From: a virus
DNA length: 64,000 nucleotides
Reading direction: 5' to 3' (one strand)
Virus record (IMG/VR): IMGVR_UViG_3300017917_000715
Location: 1-64,000 of that record
Positions 45,101-51,986 of the stretch are shown here, one piece after another (position 1 is the first letter of the stretch; every line of letters begins with the position of its first letter). The notes under the pieces are model-generated. The model saw nothing but the letters and a program-made list of their open reading frames with translations. It did no database searches and had not been told where the DNA came from. A program made the position numbers and the translations under genes.

Positions 45101-48029
45101 GTTCAAACTTTGGCCAAATTCCTAACTTAGTAGGTGTTGGAGGAATATAAGACCCGTTTGTATTTTCAAATTCGTATATAGTAATTGCATCATCATTTGC
45201 TAAATCAGCAGAAATAACAACAAACCCTTGACTATTAAAAGTGTAGTCTCGTTGGTATAACAATTGAGTATTGTTTAAGTACACTAATACTGATTTAGTT
45301 GATAGACTATCTAAATTAAATGTACTACTTAACGGATATGTTTTTATTCTATAATCAAAAACAACTAAGTCTGTTCTCACACCACCATTAAAAGGAACCA
45401 TATCGCTAAAATAATAAGGAGCAGTCTTTGGTTTGTCTTTAGTTATTTCTTGTAAAATTAAATTAACCTGTGTTACAGGATCAGTATCAATGCCTAAATT
45501 TTCTGCAACTGTTATAAAGTTATGTTTAAATTTATTATAGTCTTCTCTTGCAGATTCAATTGCATTTACAATATTGTTTCTTTCAGATGTAATATGATAA
45601 AGTGCTAAACTAATTGGGCCGCTGTGTTGAACAAATTTAGTTCCGTATGGTGTTATGTTACCAAGACTTTGTAAATTACTTGGGCCTGGATACAGCCCAG
45701 AAAAATCAGGAACATTCTCTACAATAGATCCAACATGGTCAATTACTTCACCAAGTGTAAAATCTGTAATCTTATCGTTAAAAGAATTGTTTTGTAAATT
45801 AATTGGAATTTCATAGAACCCGTTATCATTAATAGGTTGATTTGCGTATGCTTTTATTGTTAGAATATCGCTAGTTAATATGTCATTTGATAACACAATA
45901 GTCTTGTAATATGAACCGTCTACTACTGACCATTGTGTAGTATCTAAACGATTTCCATTTACAAAAACTTTTATTCTTAAATCTTCAAGATTGTTAATAT
46001 CATCAAAAATATCTAATTCAAAGTTATTAACTTTATTTGATTTCTTATAAATTCGTAAGGCTGCTTGTGTATTTTCAACGATTGATTTTTGCCAGCCGTT
46101 AATATACGAAACTTCAAATGTTGGCTCTGTTTTAACCAGATAACCAACTTCAGTGTTGCCTGTTAAGATATTTGAAACATCTTTATACTGAAAAGTATCT
46201 GTTGCTAAATTAAAATTAAAAAGTATATCGCCAACGTTTGTAATATTTTTGTATGATAAAGGAAAACCTAAAACACTATCCGATGTTCCTGTTCCAACTT
46301 TATAAGAAAATAATTTTGTACCAATAAATGTTGAACCTTCATATACAGATTTATCGCCGTAGCTATAACCATTAGAATCAACAATATCAAACAATGGTGC
46401 TTGATTCAATGATGTTTTTTCTTGTGCTACATTCCAGTTAGATCCGTTAAACCAATAAGTTTTTCCTTGGTTTTTATTGCCTTGGCGAATTAGTACAACA
46501 TCATTTTGTTGAGGTATTGTTTCTTCAACTAAATGGATTTGACGAACACCGTCAAGTATTAAAAAATCAACTTTATAAATTCTGTTTTTAACAAGAATAT
46601 CAGTATCGGCTATAAACAAAATTCGCTGACCTTGTGCTACTGGTATTCCGTCAATGTTATAACCTAGTTGTCCTTCAATTGTAGAAAACACATCAACTGT
46701 ATAATCGTCTACAAGGTCAACATCGTTTACTGCTCTTGTGCCGTAATTAAAAAGTCTAATGTTTGGTTCAAACTCAATGATAGGACGTACTGCTCGAGCA
46801 GTTTGATCAATGTTTGCTATTTTACCGTTGTAGGTTGCGCTAGCTTCAATAACATCTTTGTGGAACCATCTGTTATAACGAGACCATGGATTGTTATCAT
46901 AGCTTCCTCTATTGATTAATACATAATCTTTATTTCCAGCAAAACTAGTTGCATCGCCAAATGGCAAACTATCAAAAGGTGTACTGTCAAACGGAATTGC
47001 TTGTGCGGTTGTAAACGGTGAAAGAAGTTCTAATATTCTTTCGTCTACTAAACGAATAGAATCACCAACGCCTTCAACAAAATATTGACTAGATTTATAT
47101 GACTCTGGAATAACTTGTCCTTTAAAAGACACTTTCATTCCATTACGCAACTCTGTTCCATCAGGTAAAGTATAAGTTCTTTTACCAAGAATTTCTGTGT
47201 TGATATCAAATGTTGTATTTTCATCAATAGATAAAATCTCAAATACTCCGCCTAAATCAATGTCTGACTCGCTGACATAGTAAAGGACGTCTGGAGAATT
47301 ATATGGAACTGTAAATTCAATTACACCGTTTTCAACAGCATAACCAATTAATCCTTCATCTTGATATCTATCAGCAGGGCCTGCTGTTCTTTTAGTTTTA
47401 ATTGAAAAAGGATTTCCCAAACTTGTAATTTCAAATCTATATGTTTCCCCCCTGTATAATCTAATGCTTGGATTTTGTTCTAAGCCAGTTGGAAAAAATA
47501 CATAAGTGTTATTATCTGCTTCTGCACGTACTTCTACACGATAAGTACTGGTAATTTCTTGCTGTTTACCTGTAATTGTAATAGTATCAGGGCCATATGG
47601 TAACCAGTAATAATTTTGAAAATTTACAAACTTATCCCAGTCGATGTGCGGATCCCAAGAATAAAATTCTTGAGAATTTAATCTTGAATGATTTGAAGTA
47701 TTACCTCCAAATACCTTAAGTTGATTAATATAGTCTTGGTAATCTTTAAAGAAGGTAACATTACCTAAAGTATCAGTTACAGTATATCCTGGTTCAAGTT
47801 GATAATTTTGTCTATCATTACTTGGGGCTTTTATAAAAATGTCGTCACCGGTAGTTGCTTTAGAATTTTCTCTACCAATATATCCATTAATTTTTTTAAC
47901 TGTACCCGGTTGTACTAGTTGATTGACCGTAGCTTGTAAAAACTTTTTATTAGAATCAGTTCTAAAATACTTGGGTAATAGATCTGCACTATTAGTTTTT
48001 TTGCCTTCTGAATTGATGCTATCAGCCAT
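33189..48029 (-). CDS. 4946-aa giant virion protein at the gp7 position
   Basis: One uninterrupted 14.8-kb gene directly after gp6, where T4 has baseplate wedge gene 7 (about 1030 aa). The start (DLLPKYFRTDSNKKFLQATV, YSWDPHIDWDKFVNFQNYYW) is a pattern I recall from huge cyanophage/pelagiphage structural proteins. Later come a Trp-rich region with LPLPGYWKGIHRWMLDTDRP, FG-GAP-type propeller blades at about residues 2170-2740 (FGSTVIFGDNTLFVGAPGAD, GFGSVLAISKDGSTLLISAP), a predicted coiled coil at about 3925-4055 (KKAELTVLEGQLLVLENEKA), and several YIADG/FIGDG(S/V)xxxF beta repeats near the C-terminus. I infer a baseplate or tail-tip protein that takes the place of gp7 and perhaps gp8/10. Overlaps gp6 by 8 bp. 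Confidence 0.75.
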   Translation of the reverse strand: MADSINSEGKKTNSADLLPKYFRTDSNKKFLQATVNQLVQPGTVKKINGYIGRENSKATTGDDIFIKAPSNDRQNYQLEPGYTVTDTLGNVTFFKDYQDYINQLKVFGGNTSNHSRLNSQEFYSWDPHIDWDKFVNFQNYYWLPYGPDTITITGKQQEITSTYRVEVRAEADNNTYVFFPTGLEQNPSIRLYRGETYRFEITSLGNPFSIKTKRTAGPADRYQDEGLIGYAVENGVIEFTVPYNSPDVLYYVSESDIDLGGVFEILSIDENTTFDINTEILGKRTYTLPDGTELRNGMKVSFKGQVIPESYKSSQYFVEGVGDSIRLVDERILELLSPFTTAQAIPFDSTPFDSLPFGDATSFAGNKDYVLINRGSYDNNPWSRYNRWFHKDVIEASATYNGKIANIDQTARAVRPIIEFEPNIRLFNYGTRAVNDVDLVDDYTVDVFSTIEGQLGYNIDGIPVAQGQRILFIADTDILVKNRIYKVDFLILDGVRQIHLVEETIPQQNDVVLIRQGNKNQGKTYWFNGSNWNVAQEKTSLNQAPLFDIVDSNGYSYGDKSVYEGSTFIGTKLFSYKVGTGTSDSVLGFPLSYKNITNVGDILFNFNLATDTFQYKDVSNILTGNTEVGYLVKTEPTFEVSYINGWQKSIVENTQAALRIYKKSNKVNNFELDIFDDINNLEDLRIKVFVNGNRLDTTQWSVVDGSYYKTIVLSNDILTSDILTIKAYANQPINDNGFYEIPINLQNNSFNDKITDFTLGEVIDHVGSIVENVPDFSGLYPGPSNLQSLGNITPYGTKFVQHSGPISLALYHITSERNNIVNAIESAREDYNKFKHNFITVAENLGIDTDPVTQVNLILQEITKDKPKTAPYYFSDMVPFNGGVRTDLVVFDYRIKTYPLSSTFNLDSLSTKSVLVYLNNTQLLYQRDYTFNSQGFVVISADLANDDAITIYEFENTNGSYIPPTPTKLGIWPKFEPKLYLDTSLVTPRQMIQCHDGSQVLAYGDYRDDLILELEKRIFNNIKIEYNPEIFDIHSVIPSYSRKTPYSLDEFNEVLATSFYKWLSLVDRDFTKPISYNKGDPLTFNHRGLTTPDGMLPLPGYWKGIHRWMLDTDRPNICPWEMLGFSIMPKWWEEVYGPAPYTSDNLVLWNDIADGMVREPGKPQRQLKEFVRPYLRNRIPVDEFGNIKSPIMSGLATGVITNSTAEDYIFGDVSPVESAWRRSSYYPFSVLITTLLLYPAKSIGLLLDRSRTVRNLAGQLIYKDTGIRIRPKDIKLPSIYSSASSVNTSGIINYLVDYILSDNLKSYSEYVSDLSTLGTNLSHRIGSFTSKEKFKLLLDSKTPLSSGSVFVPQEDYNIVTNTSSPIKKITYSGVIITRLGDGYTVKGYSKTQPFFKYYPYVKLGNLINVGGISESFSIWTPQYQYAAGKVVSYGNKYYRSKVLHTTTDTFEINYYQPLPALPVIGGRDAYIRRDWDKSETITIPYGTKFTSVQDVVDFLVGYGEWLKDEGFIFDDFNNNLNTISNWETSAKEFMFWSTQNWSTGKDKWAEWLPDQDVAAGSIVRYQGDYYRALRNLNASIAFNEEDYDKLDGLSEVGSAVISLSPAAAKLTFSSPLSVVDDIRNPFYGYEIFKVDGTPIQPNFLNNYRDDNSVSYAPSTGDGIYGATFYLVQKEQVAILNNTTMFNDTIYNPESGYRQERILVSGYISSDWNGSFNIPGFIFDQAVVLEWEPWKDYSLGDIVRHKQFYLSAASKVAGSETIDLTQWIKLDNKPTPQLLPNWTYKASQFTDFYSLDSDNFDADQQTVAQHLIGYQKRQYLSNIIKDDVSEFKFYQGMIVEKGTQNVLNKLFDVLSADGKESITFYEEWALRVGQYGASQAFENIEFIIDESLIKNNPQGFELVNQVDPAAVDFIVRQTPNDVYLKPIGYNNNPWPTTNNHSQYLRTPGYVRPDDVKFVLKEFDEVLTKDSTDFVDGDYVWVGFEGREWNVYRYTRLNVEVTDVTYSKPDAQITVKFSKNTTIEINDIIGIDQATEINGFYKVVSVGLQTITLSSPNLSSFTVPFQYRNKITVAIFRSQRIKNTVENGNVVKAIDIADQNFNSSPLEGELLWTDDDGSGKWATWQFNSAYTKTELTNLFPQAGASYGRQTTLNYSSDIAMITNDLGETIVYDKAGPNAPWLLRQTITVPFISKDVGDYNPTPPSLTGGAISISPDSQWFVTATPLASNVSSRCVFVNGSANWDSATTYSTGDVVVVGLTPYTALQASTNKNPTSQVNYWIESPFISANNATQATNASFENMGVVSLYSKDSSNNFSLVSTILSPAPSANEKFGSTVIFGDNTLFVGAPGADSGKGVVYRLTYSTRVEASTAYNPIGSLGSTIKLSSTLNIIAGMYIRGTGFNSKQYVAEVVDDTTIIINTPPDSEPSGILEFTQTEWRYDNNVISLPVGVQAEGFGSVLAISKDGSTLLISAPGLASVGKVFVYKKNTSGVFNWLQTIVGDEVEFGSSVTVSDSGTYIAISSIYKDTEKLIDQGQVYTYKFNGTTYTTTGFGLKNINPEPSGFFGSKIRFMNDYQTLVVYSKGADSRVISTFDLYTSIPASAIVTGMSYKIRKLGNTNWNLVAGTTGLIYTQGQLFTAVNVGTGTGTVIDLEQVPNTPTTFDNDLTRVTDLQEDTGRIDIYDMYNSRWIFSESLSNTDDKTVGYNEGFAVSSNHILVGAPYAIDQGIISGKVYEYRKKPNTLSWKKLRAEIDRVDLTKIKRAFLYNKTTNKLVSYLDVIDSVQGKIPGIADTEIKYKTFYDPATYSVGDTSVNVDDGMAWTSSQVGMLWWDLRTAKFFNSYDDNLIYRNSTWNTLFPGASVDIYEWVETKLTPAQWNEQADTETGIALGISGTSLYDNNVYSVVKKYDNISKSFKNTYYFWVKNKRTVPSIGNRKMSADSVANLIANPRGYGHKYLALTSSNSFSLVNVKPLLNDTDIVLSVEYWTSEETDKKIHSQWRIVNEDTETILPSAIEEKWFDSLCGKDLAGRVVPDPVLPPKLKYGIEDRPRQGMFVNRFEALKQFIEQVNRKLATELIVENRNISALESFEKEPSTITGLYDTTLDTDAELRFINIGSYEKPNLSVIIENGRIVDVVVNAKGRGYIIAPYFDITGSGTGAKIRAKINNRGQIIGAEIISGGYGYDSNTTISVRSYSVLVHSDSVANNSWSIYSYEPTTLTWSRVHSRSYDVRNYWSYADWYATGYNQFTAIDFSVNSFTELNNIESSVGQLVKIRTTNLGTWVLVEKYADSNSVDWTQSYRVVGREKGTIQFSSTLYEFSDSKYGFDGSLYDAGIFDDSASTELRIILDTLKNNILIDNLRGTYLDLFFSSVRYILSEQTYVDWIFKTSFVKAQHQVGELKQKVTYNNDNLSNFEDYIDEVKPYRTKIREYVSAYDKVDTNYLSTTDFDLPPVYENGKLLPITVNAVDGIIQADSSKVIEYPWKHWYDNLGYSITELVIADQGSGYVSEPVVKFVGNTGSGAKARAFITNGKVNRIVLLNKGTNYLSAPKVILEGGTTQNSTPAKAFAIIGNGVVRSNLVKIKFDRVTQAYFVTDLSATQIYSGETEVSGSRLQFPLIWAPDLRINKASVLINGVETLRANYKLSIVKSTSRGYTTYSGAITFTTAPAKGSTITINYIKDWSTLNAADRIQHYYTPSAGELGKDLAQLMTGIDYGGVVINSLGFESNQGWDSVPYYTDKWDSYDEKFDDYIVTVAANTHSFTLPYVPAAGTELNVYWSGVNIDSYSGDGFTLIYNFNVYDLYPPTVTITRSVNLVDAANLAGTDVLVVDSTDGLKIGDRVSITPIVEKQLGYNTLVTQIIDATHIKINQILFSDVEDSSVAIFTRDLVDPIDCRINGNGTVFLEEPVPVGSTITIKAFLSPVRLDDPNYNVTGVARNNLNTKKAELTVLEGQLLVLENEKAVIEDTLAQLNADLYDNQLELNTLNIILSQLQPGDPEYLPTVSQINYLVNTANPAIQSNIDSTTADLADKNDEIDAKQLEVTTKEAEVLAADNALTGLPPIANPDTAIMQTIISDGVPDNLINPTTKTFSIPGSFVVAQGDQFIWRKSTSDGSITPQDTDYDTALSGGNMAYSTATGLSADDILVDGDGFVTPISSPAPEEVVPGQVVDAVAIKVYDRVGSGSANIKVDSYIADGVQQEFDITQQPNSRTAVIVKFTEGQKDLITGQLGSISTIATLNDDYSVDYRNRKVIFNTAPTEGKMISIFSFGANGTDILDFDYFIGDGSTTEFITKAPWLSSINYYVTVDGLPAEPGTPAVFETDSSYDSANRTGLKFSVPPSNGALITYIIVKGTAQTYAITNTERIVGNGGTTYDLSYQIGDSLPIESNMIVRVGNTILNGPTNSYFTITGTKLNYTLDATKYLPYSVSVTDIVVIADGDLLTVGTDYIVDLSGITVKINTNTRKKYQNKSLVVSVRQDLGYVYVPATSTTSPQIVFATPYDSSNIIEVVSSYRHDVLDLQRTVINVTTQSNLVPNSAEYYYYKGVSGGIIQLDRTVLDDNYIWVIKNGSLLTPSADFKLNEDKKSIKLAFYPDAADQFTLITFSSNVVGANISYMQFKDMLNRTHFKRLNANKKTRLVRPLKYTDISIEVEDASNFDIPSIPNNKPGIIEIRGERIEYFKLEPKVTDGITTYLLSQLRRGTLGTGVPGIHRIGSYVQDIGASETIPYVESNTTEQVKSDGTNVVSLSFVPGGFTTDWEYQGRQMTQTETVDLAKSAVEAFVGGYASAAWSPNVDYKVNDVVEVGSYTYKCVSNHTSSTSFTTDSNNWVFFVGNIRLKKDSYKVHNVNIHPESTEGDVTFPADFTVDNLSTQLELTNTLTFGTRVTVVKRQGTSWDSKTNILDDDGKIARFIKAAPGVWYTDIGKYDITIGTASSFDSNGTFDGDTSTFDQG

Positions 48030-51000
48030 TGTTTACTCCGTAATTTGAACTTGTAATATTTTGTTGTGCTGTTACATTAGATTGAACAGTTGTTCCGGCT
48101 ACTGATTTAATTGATGTTGATGTAATACCCGAAATAATTTCAATGTCATCAACTGTTGCTCCGCTAACAAATAACTGATCGCTAGCTGATTTAATTTCAA
48201 ATAAACTACCAAAACCAAGTCCGCCTAATCGTGGAACTATTACAAAACTTGAAATGTCAGGACTTAGTTGTGTCATAACGTATGTTGCAAGCTCTGTAAA
48301 ATAGAATGTATCTCCAAAGTCCCAATTGTCAATTGAGAAAAATTCTTCAATTGCTACAATAATTCTAGTCTTAATATCGTTATCTGAAACAACTTGATTA
48401 GGATTTTTGATTACTTTAAAACTTGCTTGTAAATCCGGTGTTGCTTGAGCTCCAAATAAAACTTTATAATTTGCTGGATGGAAAATAACTTCATCAGAAA
48501 TTGTTTTAATTAAATTTAAATTGCTAGAAACTAAGTCATAAAGTTCACTAGAACTTGGCGGTAATGGTTTTGTTAACAACGAACCAGACAACCACTGTCT
48601 AAACTCTATGTCATACGTCTTTGTAAGAACGTAGACATCAATGATATTGCTTACACCTGGATCAATTCTACTTTCATAATCAGCATTGTGTATGTATTGG
48701 AATTTTAGGTTGTCTCTACCAATGTAAACTTTATAATCCAAAGTTGGAACAAATGGATTTGCTAATAATTTGTTAAGTTTAACAACAGTATCTGTAGCGG
48801 TAAAGTAAAAATATTGTCCATCGTTATATTGAGTTAATGGATAAACAGAGGACTCAGTATCTTTAATAATAACTATTTGACTACTATTATCAATATATCT
48901 ATAATCTTCTTGACCTTGACTAATTGAATATTTTTCAAAGATTTTATATTTGTTTTGATCTGTAATTATTGTACTATCTGGTGCTACAATATCGTTAAAC
49001 ACGTCTGGGTTATCAACAACTCCGTTGTCGTCAGAGTCTGCAAATGTTACAATTAATTTTTTATCGTCAACATATCCATCAAGACCAATATATTCTTTTG
49101 CAATATCCCAAGGTCTGTCAAAAGTTAAAGGATATGAATTTTCTGGTTGAGTGTTAACACTCAATATATTAATTGAATCTTTAATTACAGAATTAGTTTT
49201 GCTATCATACACTTTATTGCTACTATCAAAGTAAAATCTAATTTGACTATCGCTTTCAAAGATATATTGTTGTTGACGTGTAGTTACAGTATAGTATTCG
49301 TTATCTGTTGTGAACAATAATAACCAACTTGCATCTTGTTGTAAGTTAGATTGATCGCCTTGTTTACCTAGGCTAAACGAATTTTTTGAATCTAAATTTA
49401 ATTCATAAACAATAGTCCAGATTTGATTTACTGCATCGTAACGTAATCCAAATGGTTTGTTAGCAAAAATTAAATCAATCATTGATGTAATAACGGAGCT
49501 ATCAATTACAGTTCTCCACTTAGGAATAATCTGTATCATGATTGCATCCATTGGGACTACTGCATTTAGTGTAATAGGACCAAACCCAGTACTTAGTGTG
49601 CCAGTGCCTGCGCCGGTGCCGTCGTCTACAACAGATACTACTTCTGTCCAGATATACTTGCTTGCTCCGGGTGCTTGCGGATCTGTTAGCTCTAGTGCAT
49701 TAGAATTTTTAGTATTAAAATAATATTGAACACTATTAATCATAGGTGCTTCAAATTTAACTAATGCGCCAGGTTTAAAATATTTTAAATCTGACTCTGT
49801 TGCGCCGCCTACTTTAAAAATAGTACTACCGTTAGATACATAACCAGTAGAAGAATTGCTATCAGATGTTGAGTTAACCCATTGGTATGATGAAGTATAA
49901 ACTAAAAATTTAGAATAGTAAAAGTTTCTTAAATTAACATTTTTTAAAATGTCAAATATGTCATTGTAGATAATTCCTTCAATGTCAGTTTTGTTTTGGT
50001 AAGAAAATCTCATAGTATCTTGATATTCTTGTGTATATAAAATACCGTCATTACCAATTAAAATTGTTGAACTATATTTGCCTGTTGGATCTGACAAATC
50101 AAAATAACGACTTATGCCGCTACTAGTTCTGTTAAGTGCTTTTACTTTTGATACTTGTGAACTAACTGCCAGCGGAGCAATATTATAGTCTTCGCCGGTG
50201 ATCATTCTATTCTGTGTATAATAAGTTGCAGGCGCATTTGTTTTAATGCTAGTACTAGATTCAGTAGTTGTAGCATTTGTTACACTTGTTGAAAGACTTA
50301 GACTAATTGTTAATTCTTCTTGCTGGCCAACATTTGATGTGTAAGGAAAACTTATACTTACATTTTTAATATCTTGAGGATTTATTGAGTACTCAAGACC
50401 GTTACTAACTCTATAATAAGTTCTAAATGACCCTAATGGTAAGTCTCCAAATGTTCCATCGCTGAATTGCAAACTAACTGCATCATTCGCTTTTGTAATT
50501 ACAGAATAAATGTTTCTAATATTTTTGTTAACGCTGTTATAGATAATGTTGTTTGCTTCAAAGTTGCTAACTTGTGTCCATAAGCTACTTTCTTTTGCTG
50601 CCTGGTCAAGTTTATACAACCACACGTCTGAATTGTTAATATTTTGAGCATCAATGTCAATAGACTGATTACTGCTCGGCTGGGTTACTGTAAATTCTCC
50701 AACGTTAAGAGTTCCCTGAACAAATCTTAAAAAGAATCCTGAGCCTGCGCTGCTTGCGCCGCGGCCGTCGTCTCTATAAATGCAAGAAATTGTATTTCCT
50801 GATTTAGGAGCTTCTTCGTAAATAAAAGATTGTCCGCTAAAAGTAGTACTAACTACTTCAAATATCATTGGACGGCCAGCTACTGTTTTTGTAAAACTAA
50901 AAACAGGAACCCCAGTAGTGTCGTTTTGAAATCTATATTGTTCAGTTGGTATTCCGTAAATTGTTGCGCTGTCAGCTGGACTGCCAAATTGTTGTGTCTT

Positions 51001-51495
51001 TGGCAATGCCGCATTCATTACCTTAATAAATTGGTCATACCAGTTTGAGTTTGATGGGTCGTTCCATGTAATAATTTGTCCGGATAAATTTCTACCGTTA
51101 CTATCAATTACAGATTGTGTTGTTTGAACAGATGCAAACTTTAATAGACCGCTAGAAGCAATATTTCTTTTAGCATTATAAGAAAGCATACGTGCTAAAC
51201 GTAGCACAGATTCGCGGCGTTCTGCTAATTCTAAGAAGTTGTCGCGAGCATTTAAATCAACACGGAAAGCTATGCTTTGGCCCAAGAACGCAATAAGGTC
51301 AATTAGGGCAAGGTATTCGCTTGACTCAATGTAATCGTTATAATCTTCAGGATAATTTTGACGAATGTAGTCAATCATTGTGCGACGAAGATTTTCAAAG
51401 TCATAGCTTTGAAAGTCTGCGTTGCGGAAACTTTGATATATTTTTTTCCAATCTTCAGATACTAATAATCTGTTTTGTCTAGTAGTTACACTCAT
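48022..51495 (-). CDS. 6: Baseplate wedge protein gp6
   Basis: Homologue of T4 gp6, which forms the inner ring of the baseplate. The N-terminal signature is strong: YDFENLRRTMIDYIRQNYPE, ESSEYLALIDLIAFLGQSIA and ARDNFLELAERRESVLRLAR. The C-terminal core also fits (FFSIDNWDFGDTFYFTELAT, VPRLGGLGFGSLFEIKSASD). At 1157 aa it is about 500 residues longer than T4 gp6 (about 660), with the extra length in the beta-rich middle. It has its own late-promoter box 18 bp upstream, so the operon can be re-initiated here. It overlaps the giant gene. Confidence 0.88.
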   Translation of the reverse strand: MSVTTRQNRLLVSEDWKKIYQSFRNADFQSYDFENLRRTMIDYIRQNYPEDYNDYIESSEYLALIDLIAFLGQSIAFRVDLNARDNFLELAERRESVLRLARMLSYNAKRNIASSGLLKFASVQTTQSVIDSNGRNLSGQIITWNDPSNSNWYDQFIKVMNAALPKTQQFGSPADSATIYGIPTEQYRFQNDTTGVPVFSFTKTVAGRPMIFEVVSTTFSGQSFIYEEAPKSGNTISCIYRDDGRGASSAGSGFFLRFVQGTLNVGEFTVTQPSSNQSIDIDAQNINNSDVWLYKLDQAAKESSLWTQVSNFEANNIIYNSVNKNIRNIYSVITKANDAVSLQFSDGTFGDLPLGSFRTYYRVSNGLEYSINPQDIKNVSISFPYTSNVGQQEELTISLSLSTSVTNATTTESSTSIKTNAPATYYTQNRMITGEDYNIAPLAVSSQVSKVKALNRTSSGISRYFDLSDPTGKYSSTILIGNDGILYTQEYQDTMRFSYQNKTDIEGIIYNDIFDILKNVNLRNFYYSKFLVYTSSYQWVNSTSDSNSSTGYVSNGSTIFKVGGATESDLKYFKPGALVKFEAPMINSVQYYFNTKNSNALELTDPQAPGASKYIWTEVVSVVDDGTGAGTGTLSTGFGPITLNAVVPMDAIMIQIIPKWRTVIDSSVITSMIDLIFANKPFGLRYDAVNQIWTIVYELNLDSKNSFSLGKQGDQSNLQQDASWLLLFTTDNEYYTVTTRQQQYIFESDSQIRFYFDSSNKVYDSKTNSVIKDSINILSVNTQPENSYPLTFDRPWDIAKEYIGLDGYVDDKKLIVTFADSDDNGVVDNPDVFNDIVAPDSTIITDQNKYKIFEKYSISQGQEDYRYIDNSSQIVIIKDTESSVYPLTQYNDGQYFYFTATDTVVKLNKLLANPFVPTLDYKVYIGRDNLKFQYIHNADYESRIDPGVSNIIDVYVLTKTYDIEFRQWLSGSLLTKPLPPSSSELYDLVSSNLNLIKTISDEVIFHPANYKVLFGAQATPDLQASFKVIKNPNQVVSDNDIKTRIIVAIEEFFSIDNWDFGDTFYFTELATYVMTQLSPDISSFVIVPRLGGLGFGSLFEIKSASDQLFVSGATVDDIEIISGITSTSIKSVAGTTVQSNVTAQQNITSSNYGVNNG

Positions 51496-51513
51496 GATTT
51501 ATCCTATATCATG

Positions 51514-51521
51514 TATTTATC
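51514..51521 (-). promoter_or_regulatory. T4-type late promoter box GATAAATA
   Basis: GATAAATA on the minus strand, followed by CATGATA, 18 bp before the gp6 ATG at 51495 and in the 47-bp gap after gp25. Confidence 0.7.
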
Positions 51522-51542
51522 GAACAAAATTATATGGGTAGT

Positions 51543-51986
51543 TTATCCTAGCAGTAAGCCGTTATTTTGATCAAATCTTAATTGCATTGACTGGCTAATA
51601 TTGTAAGGCAAGTATGTTAGTAAACATTCAATTTGTATGCCTGATTCGTACTGCGTTACAGTTACCTGTGTTGCAGTTATTCTAGGATCATAGTTGATAA
51701 TTTCATTAACGTTTTCAGTTATTAAATTTTTTATTTCTTCTGTTAGAGGCTCAAATAACAAATCCCATATAACTGTACCAAATGTTGGGTTCATTAATCT
51801 TTCGCCTTGTCTAGTATAAAAATGATTTAACAAATCTTGCTGAATAAGTTGAAAATCATAAAGAGCAAAATTTTCAGTATTTTCGCTTACTGTGCTAAAT
51901 CCTTTGTACATTTTTGGAGCAATAGTATCTGCGCGGTTGTTCGGACGCAACACTATTTTGTTGTATAAATTTGAATTACTACTCAT
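51543..51986 (-). CDS. 25: Baseplate wedge protein gp25
   Basis: A 147-aa member of the GPW/gp25 family, a small wedge protein that sits at the start of the sheath and is conserved in all contractile tails. The family hallmark QGERLMNPTFGTVIWDLLFE is complete, followed by PLTEEIKNLITENVNEII and NYDPRITATQV. At 147 aa it is near the T4 size (132 aa). It shares one base with the gp5 gene (stop/start overlap at 51986) and is followed by gp6, the normal order here. Confidence 0.92.
   Translation of the reverse strand: MSSNSNLYNKIVLRPNNRADTIAPKMYKGFSTVSENTENFALYDFQLIQQDLLNHFYTRQGERLMNPTFGTVIWDLLFEPLTEEIKNLITENVNEIINYDPRITATQVTVTQYESGIQIECLLTYLPYNISQSMQLRFDQNNGLLLG

Noticed and set aside
33189-48029. 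Many open frames of 60-105 codons on the plus strand opposite the giant gene, and similar ones opposite the other fibre genes.
   Set aside because: They have no ribosome sites or coupling, and their composition is that expected from the complement of a Thr/Asn/Ser-rich coding strand. They are shadows.
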